DNA from: Zygaena filipendulae
Taxonomy: Eukaryota > Arthropoda > Insecta > Lepidoptera > Zygaenidae
Assembly (NCBI GenBank): GCA_907165275.2
Contig: OU015672.1
Span: 4,942,501-5,006,500 of the forward strand
Length of the DNA: 64,000 bases
Direction: 5' to 3'
Positions within the stretch are counted from its first letter, which is position 1. Each line of letters opens with the position of its first letter. Both the position numbers and the translations under genes were made by a program. The notes beneath the pieces are model-generated. The model worked only from the letters and a program-made list of their open reading frames with translations. It searched no databases and had not been told where the DNA came from. Positions 11,122 through 25,222 of this stretch are shown here, one piece after another.

Positions 11122-14100
11122 TATTATAAACAAGTCATTTAAAATATTTTTATCTCTCTAGCTCATTTGATAATTCGTTTGTATCGTTTGTATTCGTAAG
11201 TGTTAAATAATACCTACTTAGTGTTACCACTCAAACATTTGTATCTCAGCCAACTGGTTACTGAAGTGTTTAACATAACTATTTGAGGTAAACATCTTGG
11301 TTCGTGTTTGGAAACAATAGCCGTGTGGGTGGCACCGGTTGTAGTTTAAAGATGGCTACAGACGGAACTGCATACTTGAATTACAGTATACATGAATGCT
11401 GAATCAACAGTATTATCACTAGTACATTTATGTATACCAAGACAGTGCTGATAAAAATAATAATATCCAACAAATATATTTGTGAAGAAAGAGTAGTAGC
11501 CCTAAGATAAATTTACAGATAAATCCATAGATAAATTTGACGGGACTATGATAATTTTATCTATTTAACCGATTTCACTAACCACACCAAAGTGATAACT
11601 ATTCAATCAACTGGTAATTACCTATTTGCATGATTTGATTCAATAACATTATTGAGTGGTAAATGAATGATTGCATAAAACGCTTTCTTTAGGTCAATAC
11701 CTACATACTTAATATTATATTAATGATTTTATCAGTATTATCTTTAATTTTTGATACCAGATGTAATCGTTGCTGGAAATGTAAGTGTGGACGAAATCCA
11801 TATTTATATTTTGAAAGAAATTCTCTATTATGTAACATAATATTATGTTTAAAGTACGAATAGTCTGTTAATATTGTGTTTATAATCTTATCTTTCCAAA
11901 TCAATATGGGCCAATAGTTTCGCGGGTCAGTCTTACCATTAGTTCCACAATTCCAGCTTTATAAATAAATAGAAGTCCTTCTGGCCATTTTTGTGATAGT
12001 TTGGAGATAAAAAAATGATATGGTTAGAATTTCACCACCCGTTTTACCACACACCTGACAGAAATTTTTAAAAAGATACCTGCACCGCGCGCCACATAGA
12101 TTAGCTCGCAATGTTACGCTGCCAGTACCAAGGCTTAGTTGTCCGTAAATGCCGCTAGATGGCGCTGTGCTGTATATATTCAAGCTATCGTTTGGTTACA
12201 CTGATTCAACTAAAGTCTCGAATAGCTCTCATTTCGGTACAGACAAACAAACAGACTTCGGTCTTTAATAAACTAGCTGTTGCCCGCGGTTTTAATCGCA
12301 TATTTTTGAAGTCTGCAACTCGAATCGAGTAAGTAGACTAATAAACTTTGAAACACATTGCAAATTGCTATTTATATTATTTTAATTATTATATTACTGA
12401 TAATGTGCAGGAGGGCCGCCTGGTGATCTGTATCACAGGAAATATTCCTACGACAGACACCAGTCTCTCACAACAAAGGCCGTACCCTTAAGTTTGTACC
12501 TGCTTAGTAATGATTGTGTTGTGTTGAGACTAATAAAGATATTATATTATTATTATTATTTGTTAAACTTAAATCTTGTTATTAAAGTTAACAAATTATC
12601 ATTTATAAAAAAAACCCTTAACTTTTAAATTAGTGTAGTGTAGACTGTAGCCTTAAGCCTTGTGAGCTGTGCGTTTTGTATTAACCTATATTCCAATCCA
12701 AGTAATAGTATTCTGGAATCCAGAATCTTGTTACTACTTCAGACTTCCCCCTATCCCAATGTTATTCATTTAAATTCGTTAAACAATAAAGACCTTGTGG
12801 CTTGTGTTCTTCGGTGATTGCTAATATAAAGATACTGTAAAACCTGAAAATAATAGTATAAACTTCCCCGTGGTTTTACCCGCATTAATTTCGTAGTTCC
12901 CACGTGAATTCTGTGTAAAAAGTACCCTAAGTTCTTTTCTGTACCCCTGAAACGTAGGCGGCTTGACTTTTTTCGACATTTCTAACAATTTTTATTTCAT
13001 GTAATTAATTTAAGTAATATAGTTTTGTATCATATTAACAATCTAGACACGCGGCAGCGTGTCAAGCCAAAGTTCAAGCTGTCAGAACTGGCGAGCAGCA
13101 AGCACCGTGTGTAATCCCTTTTTCGTGAATTTATTTATTTTTGACATAAAATTCAAACGTAATTTTTAAAGAGACTTACTTTTTCATTTTATTTTTTATA
13201 TTATCAGTTAGTTTTTATAGTTAGTTTTAGTTAGTTATTTAATTCATTAGAAAAAAATATAAAATGTGCTGCTTTACTAGTCTACTACTGACTGAGACTG
13301 TAAGTGTCCGTACTTAATTTACATGATAAACAAGTGTTAAACCCACTCGTAGCAACAGACAAGTTCTGTTCGACAGCAGATGTTAACAATGTGTCGGTAC
13401 TTATAGTTTTTAATAAAATTGCACCAATACTGGCAACACGCCAGTTGGGCTATTACCCGCCGCCATAGACTAGCTACAGGCTAGTTGCTGCACTAGAGCG
13501 ATTTTTGCGATCTTCTTAAATCTTAGCCAGTGTCAAAAAGATAAAATGTACACATACCTAATATCTATAAACATCGTTGCACGGTTTAGAAATCATGATA
13601 CTATAGTTTGCAAAATCTTTGTCCGAGCTCTTGGAGGACACTGAAGAAATCAACACTAAAAGACATAATATATTACTAGCTGTTCCCCGCGGTTTCACCC
13701 GCGTTAATTTCGAAGTTTCCGCGGTAATTCCGCAACAAAAAGTCGTCAAACTTTCGATCGATGAATTCAAATTAGAGTGGTCCGATCCACCCGTTGCAAA
13801 ATTCACGTGTAATGACATTTTAAAAATACTATTTCACGCATTCGCATGCGAATCTTGCGATTCCGTGTGTGAAAAGTAATTCGAGTGATTCAAAAATACG
13901 TCTCCTGATTGTTGCAATCTATAATATGAAATGAAATGAAAACTCTTTATTGAGCACCACAATCAGTAGAATAACTAAAAAGTAGTTTTTGGCGGGCATC
14001 GAAGATGGCGGTTCAGTCATTTATTTTCGTGTCAATAAAAAATTGTTAAAAGCGGATTTTGTTGTGTTTTATGGTGCTGTATTGGACAATAATTTTCACA

Positions 14101-15061
14101 GTGAAAGTTTTTTATGTGCTCAAGAAGATATATGACATTTCGAGCTGATTTCTTCGGTATCCTCCAAGAGCTCCGAGAAAGTTCTTGTAGTCTATTCAGT
14201 ACCATGGCCTACAAGTTCAAGCCGTACAACGATGCCAAACGTTATTTGTGCATTTAACTTAAGTAAACTTATTTTACTTGAAACTGGCTAAATGCGTTAT
14301 ATGCGAAAGCCAATAAGAAAAGAAAAAAATACTAAAAAGTAAAAAAAATAAAAACAGAAAATTTTAAGTGGCTCCAAAGGGCGGCCTTATCACAATAAAG
14401 CGATCTTTTCCAGGCTACCAGGTGGTGGAGGTGGACAGAAAAACAGGTAGGTGCAATAACTAATAAATACTACAAAATATACCAATACATAATAATTTCA
14501 TATAGCAAAAACTAGGGAGCTAGAACGACATAAAATACGTGTGAAGAGAAATAGATAGATGTGCCTCGAACATTTTTGAAAAATTAAAAGTGTATTTGCG
14601 TCCACCACACTGCAACGTTACATATTTAAAGGCAGCATGTGACTAGTGAGGAGTTTATGTGCAGCCTCTTTCTGGCCGTAGTGCAAGGAAGACTTGAAGG
14701 GGGAATTTAATTCACGTCAAAAAGAGCTACTATATATACTATATATACTACTATATAGATAAACGTAATACGTCTAATAAAAGTCGTTGACTTTGCACCC
14801 TCATTGTTAAAGGTGTCGATGTCGCAGCGATGCGAACATTGAAAGAGAGTGTCTCATCTGAGCGGTGGTCTAGCTACGCCAGTGTTTGACGCTCTTCGCC
14901 ACGGCTGTTGAACTCGCGCTTAGAATACAGTATGTGATGCGTAATCGCTATTGTGCGATACGTAGACAAGTGTTAGACTTCTTTAGGTTGTTACATAGCG
15001 CGTTAAACGTCTGCTATTAACAAAAACTTTTTATAACCCTTACATAACCCTTTTATAACCC
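11122..15061. other. Non-genic; eroded Helitron and LINE pieces
   Basis: Helitron fragments at 12277, 12860-12955 and 13677-13750 (minus). Around 13925-13975 a minus-strand retroelement tail (CTCTTTATTGAGCACC with ATGAAATGAAATG). No gene recognised. Confidence 0.5.
12400..12562 (+). mobile_element. Non-LTR retrotransposon 3' end with (ATT)n tail
   Basis: GGAGGGCCGCCTGGTGATCT to TGTTGAGACTAATAAAGATA, then a (TTA)n run. An AATAAA-type signal followed directly by a short tandem tail, with no coding sequence upstream, suggests a 5'-truncated insertion. Confidence 0.55.
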
Positions 15062-15228
15062 TTATAAATGCGAAAGTTAGTTTGTTTGTTTGACACGCTT
15101 TCACGCCTTAACAGCTCAACCGATCATCATGAAACTTTGCATACGCGTTGTAAGGGGTACAGAGAAGGACAAAGGATACTCATACTAACTCTGAAATTAA
15201 CGCGGGTGAAACCGCGGGGATCAGTTAT
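15062..15228 (+). mobile_element. Helitron-like element
   Basis: TTATAAATGCGAAAGTTAGT, CGATCATCATGAAACTTTGC, GCGGGTGAAACCGCGGGGAT CAG; final CTAG mutated. Confidence 0.78.
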
Positions 15229-15301
15229 AAATAAAAATATCGCAAAATTTTTAGTCATTATTTTTATTTATTTACTTTCATTACATGAATTTACCACATT
15301 A

Positions 15302-15541
15302 TCTATACATATAAAATGCTTTGTCCTAAATGACTGATGGATCAACGCACAGCTGCACAACCGCTGATCGTAGAGACCTGAAACTTAGAGGGTGTGTTCT
15401 TTGTATGACGTAGGCATCCGATGAGAAAGGATTTTTGAAAATTCATTCCTTAAAGGGATGAAAAGGGGTTGCAAAGTTTGTATGGAACAATTCCGCGGGA
15501 ACTTCGAAATTTTCGCGGGTGAAACCGCGCAGGACAGCTAG
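15302..15541 (+). mobile_element. Helitron-like element, ATGCTTTGTCCTAAATGACT subtype
   Basis: Starts TCTATACATATAAAATGC after A; body with CTGATCGTAGAGACCTGAAA and GACGTAGGCATCCGAT; ends GCGGGTGAAACCGCGCAGGA CAGCTAG. A fragment of the same subtype lies at about 23170-23345. Confidence 0.75.
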
Positions 15542-16344
15542 ATAAGTATATTATTTTAATAGGCCACAGAAAAAATTGTTTGCTTTATCATTTAAGAAAG
15601 TTTGAATTACCTACACTGCACTGTAAGATAGATGATTTAATGGTTCCTCAATAAACCCGAGTGTAATCATCGACTAATTGAGCGGTTTATTGACTGTTCA
15701 CATCTCAATAATGAACTCGGATAAGTAATTATCTTTTTATTATGCACCTTATACGTGAAGTGATCCTGTAATTATTGGTAGCTGTGACAACCGAGTGATT
15801 GAGTTTTTTCGGTTGTGATCGAAAAAAATTGTTTCACCATACGGAAATTGAAATATGATTTTAATTATTTTTATAGGTATTCATTAAAATAACCCTTTAA
15901 ATACAAGAACTTCATGCGATACGTGCAAAATTGGTTTTTCACAAAATATATCCGTGTCACATATTATGTAGGTACAAATGATACAATACCTAGATTGCCC
16001 CAATAGAGATTTCCCCAGTCCGATAAGGAAATATAGACAAAATAATATATCAAACGTATTTTTTTTAAACTCTCTGTACAGTGCACCTACCTACACAAAA
16101 TGCTGAATAATAAAATAGTTTCACAAAAGTGCCGAAGACGTCACTTTCGACTGTTTTCAATGAAAGTGTTTGCAATACTGCAGAATTATCTATACAAATA
16201 AAAAAAAATTAAGTGTCTGTTTGTAATTTCGGGCTTAAGTGTCTTGTATAATATATTTGTTTTTTTGAAGTAAATAAAGAAAAAAACATTATTTTACTAA
16301 ATGCATACGAAAGTAGGTATATACTTACATGAAAAAAACAATTT

Positions 16345-16505
16345 TTAAAATTTTTCCCTGTCTGTCTTGTCTGTTTGTTCCGGCTAATCTCTGAAACGGC
16401 TGGACCGATTTTGACGGGACTTTCACTCGCAGATAGCTAATGTTATAAGGAGTAACTTAGGCTACTTTTTATCCCTAAATTCCCGCGGAAACTTCGACAT
16501 AAATA
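16345..16505 (+). mobile_element. Helitron-like element, TCTGAAACGGCTGGACCG subtype, partial
   Basis: GTTCCGGCTAATCTCTGAAA, GCTAATGTTATAAGGAGTAA, ATTCCCGCGGAAACTTCG. The same subtype in reverse occupies about 26-180 at the left edge of the window. Confidence 0.65.
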
Positions 16506-19071
16506 AATGGTAATAATTGCCATTTATTTTGCGTATCATACCATCGATTTCGTTTTAAATGAAATATTTTTGAAAATATGCTAATATTTTTAAAAATAAT
16601 GCTTTTTTCCAGTGAGTGTCGCTGGTGTTCCGTTGACATTCGCCTTAAATTTTAATTTGACACGTGGTGTAATTGCATGCAAGTGTTGAAGTAAAAGTGA
16701 GATAACGTCCACTCGTCAGGATCGCTTGCTTACATCCATGAGTCACGTATTTATAAATATTATTACGTGTATGAACGCGTGTTGTGAGCCCTGTCTATCT
16801 GCTGGCGACCTTTAACGGAGTTGTACTTCTCGATTACTACTTACATATCGTACCTCCATGCCAGTGCTTCCTTGATTGTTTATCAATTAATTATGGTTTG
16901 CTTTTTATATTAAAGGTGTGTGGTATTGTAATTACACAGAGCTATACCACGATATACGTACAACCTTACATCTTGTTTGTCTGTTTATTGAGACATGTTA
17001 TTTTTATTGTCTCTTCATTAATTTATGTACCTAGTTTAATGTACACATCCTTGCTTGGTTTCAGTTAAAAAATACATTAACAACTTGTCTTATGGCATAC
17101 AAAATACATATAATTATTTTCTTGTATTTTTCATCTGGAGCGTTTTTGATTGTGTTTTTGGGACACACGTTATGGGCAAGGAATGTTGTTGGTCATAGGT
17201 TGGTGTATAAGGACTCAGGTGTATACTACATTAATTAAAATTTTGCATGTACTACTACGATACGTGACTTGACGATTTGCTTAAATCATAGCAACACATG
17301 ATTTGCTATGATTAAATATTATTATTAAGTAGGTTTACTACCTCAGAGGTAGTACCTCTTGGGTTTGTCCCTTCGATGCATATTTTAGTGAAAACCTTGC
17401 ATTCCTTCTTCGTGAGCTAGTCTCGATTTAGCTACATACTTAGAGGCTATTCTTTATTTCTATCACATTCGGTTTAATTTTTTTCTCATGTTATGCACTT
17501 TTGAACAGTTCCCGTGAAGATAAAAAGTAAAAACATATAGTATAAGTAATTCAAAGTTTTGTCACGACAAGATTTTTTTACGTCTTGACAATATTTTTAT
17601 TGAAAAAGTTTATAAGTTTTTTATTTAAAAATTTGTTTTCGATTAAAATTTTAAGAGCACAGAAAAATCTTTCACCAAAAAATATTTTGCCGTCATTGAT
17701 ATTATAGAACTAAGTAGGTACCTATGTATATTTTTTATTCAAAGAATATTTTTAACGTCCATTATCTCTTCTTTACGAATAAAACTTAAACCTTATTGTT
17801 AGCAATATGATCATGTCCATCTTATCTTGAAAAAACCTTTTTAAAAATATCTACAGGCCAAAAATAAAACTATATCGCGCCTACAGCTGCATATAATGTC
17901 GTTAAACTTATAAAAGCAGATGGTATTTCTCAAACATTGTATTAAAAAATAAAAAATTTACAAAATAGTTTTGTAAATTGTCCTTGACTCAACCGATTAT
18001 TGCAAAACTTACGCCTCCGCGAACCTCCAATCTCCTTACTAAAATGATTACTGGCGTAATTATGTTGTCTTTGTCTCGCTGCAGTAAGCTCCGTATGTGT
18101 GTAAGAGACGGAGGATAAAGGTTATTGATGTGTGTGGTAAATAGGTAACTTCTTGTCTCCCGCCAGTCTCGGGCCGATGCGCGCGCGGCGCGGTTTGATA
18201 CGGACGCGTTCGATTTCGATAAAGTGACATTAACGAATTGATGCGCGATCGATTCGAATTTTAAATTGTTTTAAAAAAGTTTTTCGACGTTCTAGTTTTA
18301 AAAAAAAAGCTTTTTTCTGTGTTTCTACTTTATAGATTACCCGTTATTTGTTATAAATCTGACATCCAGTGTATTGAAACGTCAAGCAATTTCCTTAAAT
18401 TGATTTTTGGTTCAGTTACCGGTTAACCTGTTTGTATTTTAGATAATTATGAACCTTCCGGTTATATATTTAATGGTATTATTTGAATCGTGCGCAGTAT
18501 TAGGAATGTTTTTACTAGGAACTTGAGTGACCTTAAAATGTCTTTTTTCATTGTATGTACCTGGTTTATCGATCAAATTGATCATCATACTTAGAATACA
18601 TAGGGTTATACATATATTATAGTAAACTATTGGAGTTTCATTCAAAACCACACAACAGCACGAACACGTACACGTTATACAACTTGGTTCTTTTACTAAC
18701 TGGAAATTACTTCACCCTGATTGCCTATCGCCTATGACAATGCCTAGAATAAACCTTTTGATGCTATCGCGATCGTTACTATCTCATCGAAAGTTAACTT
18801 CGTAAACTTAACTGCTTTCGGTATTCTTATTTCAAACGAGCCGACTCGGCTCTTCTTTATTATTTAAGACGGCAAAAAAGAACGACTTACAAAGACATGA
18901 ATGGGTAGTATTTTGTGTCCAAATTTATGTTTACATACAGTTTACGGCAGACGGAAATAGTTGACATTTTAACTATCGAATGTCACATTGAGATACTTCC
19001 TCTAAATCAGTAGCGGCGCAGTGCGTAGAGCGTTCGTTTCAAATGCGACTTCTTCAGGGTTATATTTGTAA
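16506..19071. other. Non-genic AT-rich DNA
   Basis: A hydrophobic frame at 16784-17068 starts with GTG and is not credible. 18165-18245 is CG-rich (GATGCGCGCGCGGCGCGG). Possible tRNA-like SINE head at 19015-19065, cut by the Helitron. Confidence 0.45.
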
Positions 19072-19462
19072 CTAGCTGTCCCCCGCGGTTTCGCCTGCAG
19101 TAATTGCTGAGTTCCCACGAGAATAGGCTAGTTTCCTGGGTAAAAAAATCAAAATTCTATTTAGTCCGTCAGTTAGATAATAAAAAAATAAAAGACACGT
19201 ATTTTTTGCTTTTTTAAAATAATGGAAATATGCATAGATAAAGTGCATTAAAGTTTAGAGTGGGGGACTCGTGATGTCACAGCTCGCTATAACGTGCGAA
19301 CAAACTGTATCCTCCTGGATAAACTATACCTAGTTCTTCTGGAATCACTCTATCTATTGGTGAAATGAAAATCTGTTCTGTAGTTTTTGAGTTTATCGTG
19401 AACAGACAGACAGACAGACAGAGAGACGCGGTGGAGGGTTTTGTTTTATAATAATTATGTAA
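19072..19462 (-). mobile_element. Helitron-like element split by MITE A
   Basis: CTAG end 19072-19122; after the MITE the body continues as GGATAAACTATACCTAGTTC, GGAATCACTCTATCTATTGG and a CAGA repeat. Confidence 0.75.
19123..19285. mobile_element. MITE family A, left half, inserted in a Helitron
   Basis: TAGGCTAGTTTCC, ATTTAGTCCGTCAGTTAGAT and GTGGGGGACTCGTGATGTCA are present, the second half is missing. Helitron subfamily sequence resumes at about 19300. Confidence 0.7.
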
Positions 19463-20443
19463 GGACTGTATACATTCCTTGAATAATGGATTATAGTAGG
19501 TAGAGACAGTAGTACTTATAAGCTGCCAGTTTAATTCCAAAATACCTAGCTAGCAAATTTTAACAGGTTCGCATTGCTACCTAAACTTAATGTAAATTAA
19601 AAACCGAACGTGTGTTTTTCTAACCGACTTCAAAAAAGGAGGAGGTTCTCATTAACTATTCAGACAACATCTGATATGAAAGCAAGCCATAACTTTGAGG
19701 TGTGTCAATATCGCAAAACTATATCAATATAATTTTTCTTATAGTTAAAATGCAATTAAAAATATTACTTTTAGATTAAAAAGTTTACAGTGAATCGGTA
19801 TCTTACTATCTCTACATCGTTGAAGGATCAACATGTAAAAAAAATTTCGAAACCTGGTTTTGATGGCGGCCGGCGGCGCGGCGGTGGTAGTAAAACGCGT
19901 TGAAATCGAATTAGTCAGTGTTTAGATTGCTCAAAAAAAAAGGAAAGTGGTAGCACAGATAATATAATACTATACTAGGTGGTAGTGTTGCTAACATTTT
20001 ATTCTATCCTAACAGGTCGTTTTATTATAGAAAGCCTGCTGTTTCCACTCATTCAACGGAAAGGCTCGAGAGTAGGTACCCACACTGTTGTCAATTGGCC
20101 TATTTTAATTCAAACTTGTTTGACCACTTGTGTCGATAAAAAATAAATTATTATGTAGGTATTGATTGGTCGAAAGGTTTCTTGAGGCTTTTTGCCGTTT
20201 GCTCTTAGCTTTGCTTTCGAAAAGTTCACAGTCGAAGACAGGAAACGATTCTTTTTCAATTCTATTTATGGCGTAGGTATAATAATAACCAACGCAATAT
20301 TAAAACAACCCATTTGTGAAATTGGTACCCATTGAAAATTTTTGCACGCATCTTTTTTATTATATGGTACTTTTTATGCCCCAACATCCGCGGGAATTCC
20401 GATATTAAAAGGGTATAACCGCAATATAGGTACAATATACATA

Positions 20444-20896
20444 TCTATACTAATATTATAAAGAGCTAAAGTTTGTGAATTGTGAGTTAGTGACGTTGTC
20501 GGGGGTAATCTCTGGATCTACTGAAATCTATTTCACTTATAGGCAGCTACCTGAGTGACATAGAGTACTTTTTATCCCGGAATTCCTGCGGGAACTCCAG
20601 AGTATGTAAGTTTGCGAGGTTGTAATCTCTGGATCTACTGAACCGATTTTAAAAATTCTATCACTTATAGGTAGCTACAGTAATCCTGAGTGAATTAGGG
20701 TAGTTTTATCCTGGAATTCGCGCGGGAACTCTTGGAGTTTGTGAGGTTGTAATCTCTGGAAGTATTGGAACGATTTTGAAAATTCTTTCACTTATAGGAA
20801 GCTACAGTGATCCTGAGTGACATAGGGTACTTTTTATCGCGGAATTCCCGCGGAAACTTCGAAATTACCGCAGGCGAAACGGCGGCGGACAGCTAG
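20444..20896 (+). mobile_element. Helitron-like element with triplicated body
   Basis: Starts A|TCTATACTAATATTATAAA and ends GACAGCTAG|T, so both termini are intact, but it is 453 bp rather than about 200. The block GGTTGTAATCTCTGGATCTA through GGAATTC.CGCGGGAACTC is present three times in tandem with about 122-bp spacing. Confidence 0.85.
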
Positions 20897-21569
20897 TTTT
20901 CAACAAATTGGTACACTATTACTATCTACCATAGTATAAAGTAGGGGAGGCGCCAACCGCCTGTTGTCAAACAAATGAACGTGCGTGCCACATTCAGGGC
21001 GCTGACTCACACGTGACACGACACTCGTTTAGAACTATACCAACGCATAGTAAATAACTAGTGTTTTGTCTATATATTAGGTTACTGAGAATGCTCTATT
21101 TTGTTATGTTGCACTCGAGCAAATTGTAATTCTTTGATTTGTTACTTACTGACCGCGTACCAAGCCGAAAGAGGTACCTACCTATGTAAATGCCTATGGA
21201 TGTTAAATAATATTTGCTTAAAGTGTTTCTCGAAAGTCAAAAAGCTTTTGAGAATATAGGTACAGTAGATAGGTTAGAAGAGGGATTTATTCAAGGAAAC
21301 ATCATTCAATATTCGATTCTCGTTCTAATCATCTAAAAAACATAACCTTTTTGACTTAATTATCAAATAAAATATTTCATGAACAATAAGCGCGTACTTA
21401 AAACCGAGGTTGCAAACAATAATTAATCACATGTTAAAATGTATTGATCATACCTAAAGGTCATTCACCCGTCCCCTTTCTTTTACGCTTTCGCAAATTA
21501 ATTCATCGATTGTCGTCGATCATTCATACTAGAGTTGAGTAGGGTCATTCACCCGAGTTCCGAAGCTTC

Positions 21570-21792
21570 AAACTTTTACGGCCGCAGAGTCGTTTTAAAG
21601 ATGACTTAATTTTAAGTAAAGATTTAAAAACAAAACCGCCGCACTCAGAGACGTTCATTTAATTAATGTTAGTTGGCACTTAACTACTTAAGTTAAATTT
21701 AGTTTAATGACAATTAACGTATTTAGTTTTGTTTTTAAAATCTTTACCTAAAATTAAGTAATTATTAAAACGATTCTGAGTGCGGCCGTAAG
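21570..21792. mobile_element. MITE family C, longer copy
   Basis: Ends TTACGGCCGCAGAGTCG and ACGATTCTGAGTGCGGCCGT; an internal ACCGCCGCACTCAGAGACG at 21635 indicates that a second copy has inserted into or fused with the first. Confidence 0.7.
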
Positions 21793-22844
21793 ATATTTTA
21801 TTTAAAGGTATTTTTCTGTGATTTATCGAAGTTTTTTTTAATACCTAAGTCAATCTATATCGGTCACATAATATTGTAAGCTTCAATTATCGTGGACTAG
21901 AATACTTCTCTTATTTAACCTAACCATGCAGTATAAGATTTGTGTCTTATATGTGTAAAGTTATATTAATACAACTGCACATAAAATTAAATATTAACAC
22001 GCTATTAAAAACGCTCGTGTGGTACTATTATACTAACACTAGTATTTTAATGCCCTTTATTATGCAACAGTTGCATAAAAACCTGAGTGTATCTCCATCA
22101 TGAAACGGAAGGGCATAATATCAAATGTCATCAACATCAAAAACACATAAACAACACTCAGAGGTTGCGAGATTGACGGTTGATTTTGCCGCAAAGGAAA
22201 ATATAAGTGCCTTTACACTTGTTCTTTTGAAATTAATACAATAATAAGGCATATATTTCGAGTAGGTATAACAAATAAAATGTGTCACTTGTCATCGGTA
22301 ACGGGGACAAGTGGGAATTACCCTAATAATGCTAGTCCTCGTAGAAATTAGAGTCACATAGAGACATCAAAGAGAACTAGTAGCGTTGTGTGTGAACTGT
22401 AGGTATCCTACGTCTGACTCATCCATTTTCAGTGTGATTTACCGAATTAAAATCAATCTTGCGTCGCTTTACCCATTTGGGGGCGAGCGACGAGCGTGTC
22501 GTCTGCCGGCCCATTATCTAAATTGCTCGCCACAAAGTTTCGCCATGTTTCCTTGTTTACCGCTTTACTGGGAAGCAACAAGTCACTAATGGCGGTAAGG
22601 AAAAACGTAAGGTCAGGCTGCGATATTTTATTGTACACTTTAATTTCACTATAGGCCTCATAAAGCTCAAAGTCACTTAAAGAGCAATAAAGTCGCTTAG
22701 AAAGTACCTAATGTTCGATGTTTCCCTGCGTGATCGTATCGGAAATATAGTAGGTAATGTGGACATTATCACACAGCGCCATGTAGTCGATACTAGCAGA
22801 GTTTGTACTATGACTTCCAGACAACTAATGATACTCGTACTTTT

Positions 22845-22970
22845 TTCCGTTTTTGTTGTAAATACACACTAAACACCCAGACTCAGTGAAAACACTAAAA
22901 ATCAACACATTAATGCGGGGTTCGAACCCACAACACCTGGCGTTGTGGTCAGCTCCACACATTATCACAT
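22845..22970 (-). mobile_element. tRNA-derived SINE fragment
   Basis: On the minus strand GTGGAGCTGACCACAACGCC then TGTGGGTTCGAACCCCGCAT reads like a degenerate tRNA 3' half with an RNA polymerase III B box (GGTTCGAAC), followed by a non-tRNA body (AGTGTTTTCACTGAGTCTGG) and a T/A-rich end. No acceptor stem or CCA partner is present, so not a functional tRNA. Confidence 0.55.
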
Positions 22971-24297
22971 CACTAATTCACAAAAAAAAACCATTACCTA
23001 ACGTGACATGACCGACATAGTGTACTTTAGCAAATAGGTAATATAATTGTGCACTGACTTCATAAATCATTTCATTTCAAAACTACACTGAACCGGCAAA
23101 TCTATATTCTTATAAGGCGGCAGTGATTAACAGTATCAAAATTTACCTATAGTACGTAACTATGTTACTTTGCTTTGTCCTGAATGACTGACTAACGGAA
23201 CAACGTACATTCAGCCACAGATAATATAATACTACAGCTTAAACCGCTGATCGTACAGACCTGAAACTTGGAGAGTGTGTTCTTTGGATGACGTAGGCAT
23301 CCGATAAGAAAAGATTTTTGAAAATTCAACCCCTAAAGGGATATTTATAGTAGGTATATTTTGTGAATAAGTTAAGTGTTGTTAGCTCCAAAATAAAAGG
23401 ATTTTAAAAGTTGCTTAAATGTTATTATATCAACATTTCGTTTTAAATAGAATTGAGTTCAGTGGGCCTGCGAATGGGAACGCGGGCCTTGATAACTTTT
23501 GAAATACGAAAATGTGTGAATTGAACTGAATTGTTCTAAACCATGCTTCAAACTGAAGCTGAAGGTACGATTTGCAATAAACCATCTTTTTTGATGAAAC
23601 TGTATCTGGATAGTGCTATTTATTGTAACTTGTCTTACTCCTTCAAAATAAAATATATAAATAGGTACGTATTTTTAGTTTAAATTTTGTCCACATAGCT
23701 ACGTTTTTTTTGGTAACCCACGATGGAAGAAGTTTGATATACGAGTATATAAGTTGATGTTTTAAACCGTCGTCGTCGGTTAAGAAAATGTATTGCCTCC
23801 ATGGTTTTTAATTAAATATTGTGTCATTTCGAAAAGTTGGAATTAAAATGCGGAAGAATAAAAATAAATAAACAACGCAAGATGAGTGGTTCGGTGAGTC
23901 TGTATACTGTATAGTCTATAGTGAAGTCTCGCTCACCGGTGACATAAATACAGCCCATGTAGGTATATCTGTTACAGGAACCGCTTCGCCTGAACAGGCT
24001 GACTCATCAAGTTGTCCTTTGGCAGCGTTCCAATACACGACGGCTGAGTAAATTGATATTATTATGTCTGAATATCATATTGGGCTGTTCCGTGTGAAGT
24101 TTAGCGCCACTCACCTAAGAATATCATAACTTTTAAATAGGAATCGGATTAGATGACAACGTAAAGCGAGAGCAACAACGTCCTGACTAAAGAGAATAGC
24201 TGTTATAATAATCAAAGAAGCTGACAAAATTGTTTTTTTTTTTTAAACACCTGCTGTATGTCGTATTGAGTAGGGATTAGTGTGTATCATATAAAAA

Positions 24298-24504
24298 CTA
24301 GCTGTGCCCCGCGGTTTCACCCGCGGTAATTTCGGAGTTCCCGCTGGAATTCCGGGATAAAAAGTACCCTATGTCCTTCTCTGTACCCCTGACAACGTGC
24401 ATGCCAAATTTCATCCAAATCCGTTCTGCCGTTTTTGCGTGATCGAGTAACAAACATCCAAACATCTAAACATCCACACTTTTAAATTTATAATATTAGT
24501 AGGA
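24298..24504 (-). mobile_element. Helitron-like element, full length
   Basis: A|CTAG at the left edge, hairpin GCGGTTTCACCCGCGG, body to TTTATAATATTAGTAGGA|T. One of the best preserved copies. Confidence 0.85.
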
Positions 24505-25222
24505 TTAGTAGGATTGGTGACAAAAATTGCTTTGGATGTGTTTGGTTGCTATGAACCATAATTTTTTAGATGATATTTTGATGGAAATGTGAATCTTGTA
24601 AAACATAAAAAAACTAAATTTCTTGATAATACTTCTATCGATCGGATGATAGACAATCAAAAACTATGAAATAATTAGCTGTTTTGACTTCATCATGATA
24701 ATAATTAAAATATACAACGTGATCATGACTTAAAACACCATATGCTGACACTAGATTCTATTGTTTACGCCCAGTTTTTCGAAACAAGTAAGTAGGTATA
24801 CGAATAATACAGGTACTTTTTTCATCACTATAACATTTGTTGGTATGTTAGCGGCTTCTGAGACATCTATTTGACAAGGGGACACAAAGTTGCACGTTTG
24901 ATGCGACGTTTCGGCGGGAGTCACGACAAAACTTCCTAATTAACCGAGTTGTGGCAACACACGCCGCTTTTGATAAAGTTAATATTGGCATAAATAACAT
25001 ATTGTTACCCAAGTTTTATACGAGCTCTGGAATATCGTAATATTGTTACGGGTTTTCGTTGGGAATTTTTTTATGAAACCGCTGCCTCAATATTCGTGGG
25101 AGATTCTTTTTTTCTAGAGAGAGAAAGAAAGCGAGAGTGGAATTGTTTAACGGGTCTGATCATAAAATAAGTATTCAAAGATTTGTTGGTTTGTTAAAAT
25201 CCACGAGGTACCCCATCCTATC

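Larger units (their letters stand above)
20897..24297. other. Non-genic; MITE C, SINE, Helitron scraps
   Basis: Nothing beyond the listed elements; a CG-rich stretch at 22470-22560 has no credible ORF. Confidence 0.5.

Noticed and set aside
12100..12240. Possible promoter with ATGGCGCTGTGC and TATATATT
   Set aside because: No adjacent ORF or donor; motif matches are expected by chance.
16784..17068. 94-codon hydrophobic ORF that could be a membrane protein
   Set aside because: Starts at GTG, T-rich DNA gives Phe/Leu/Ile by chance, no splice or promoter context.
22905..22970. Minus-strand tRNA gene (GGTTCGAACC loop)
   Set aside because: No acceptor-stem or D-arm pairing; it continues into a SINE body.
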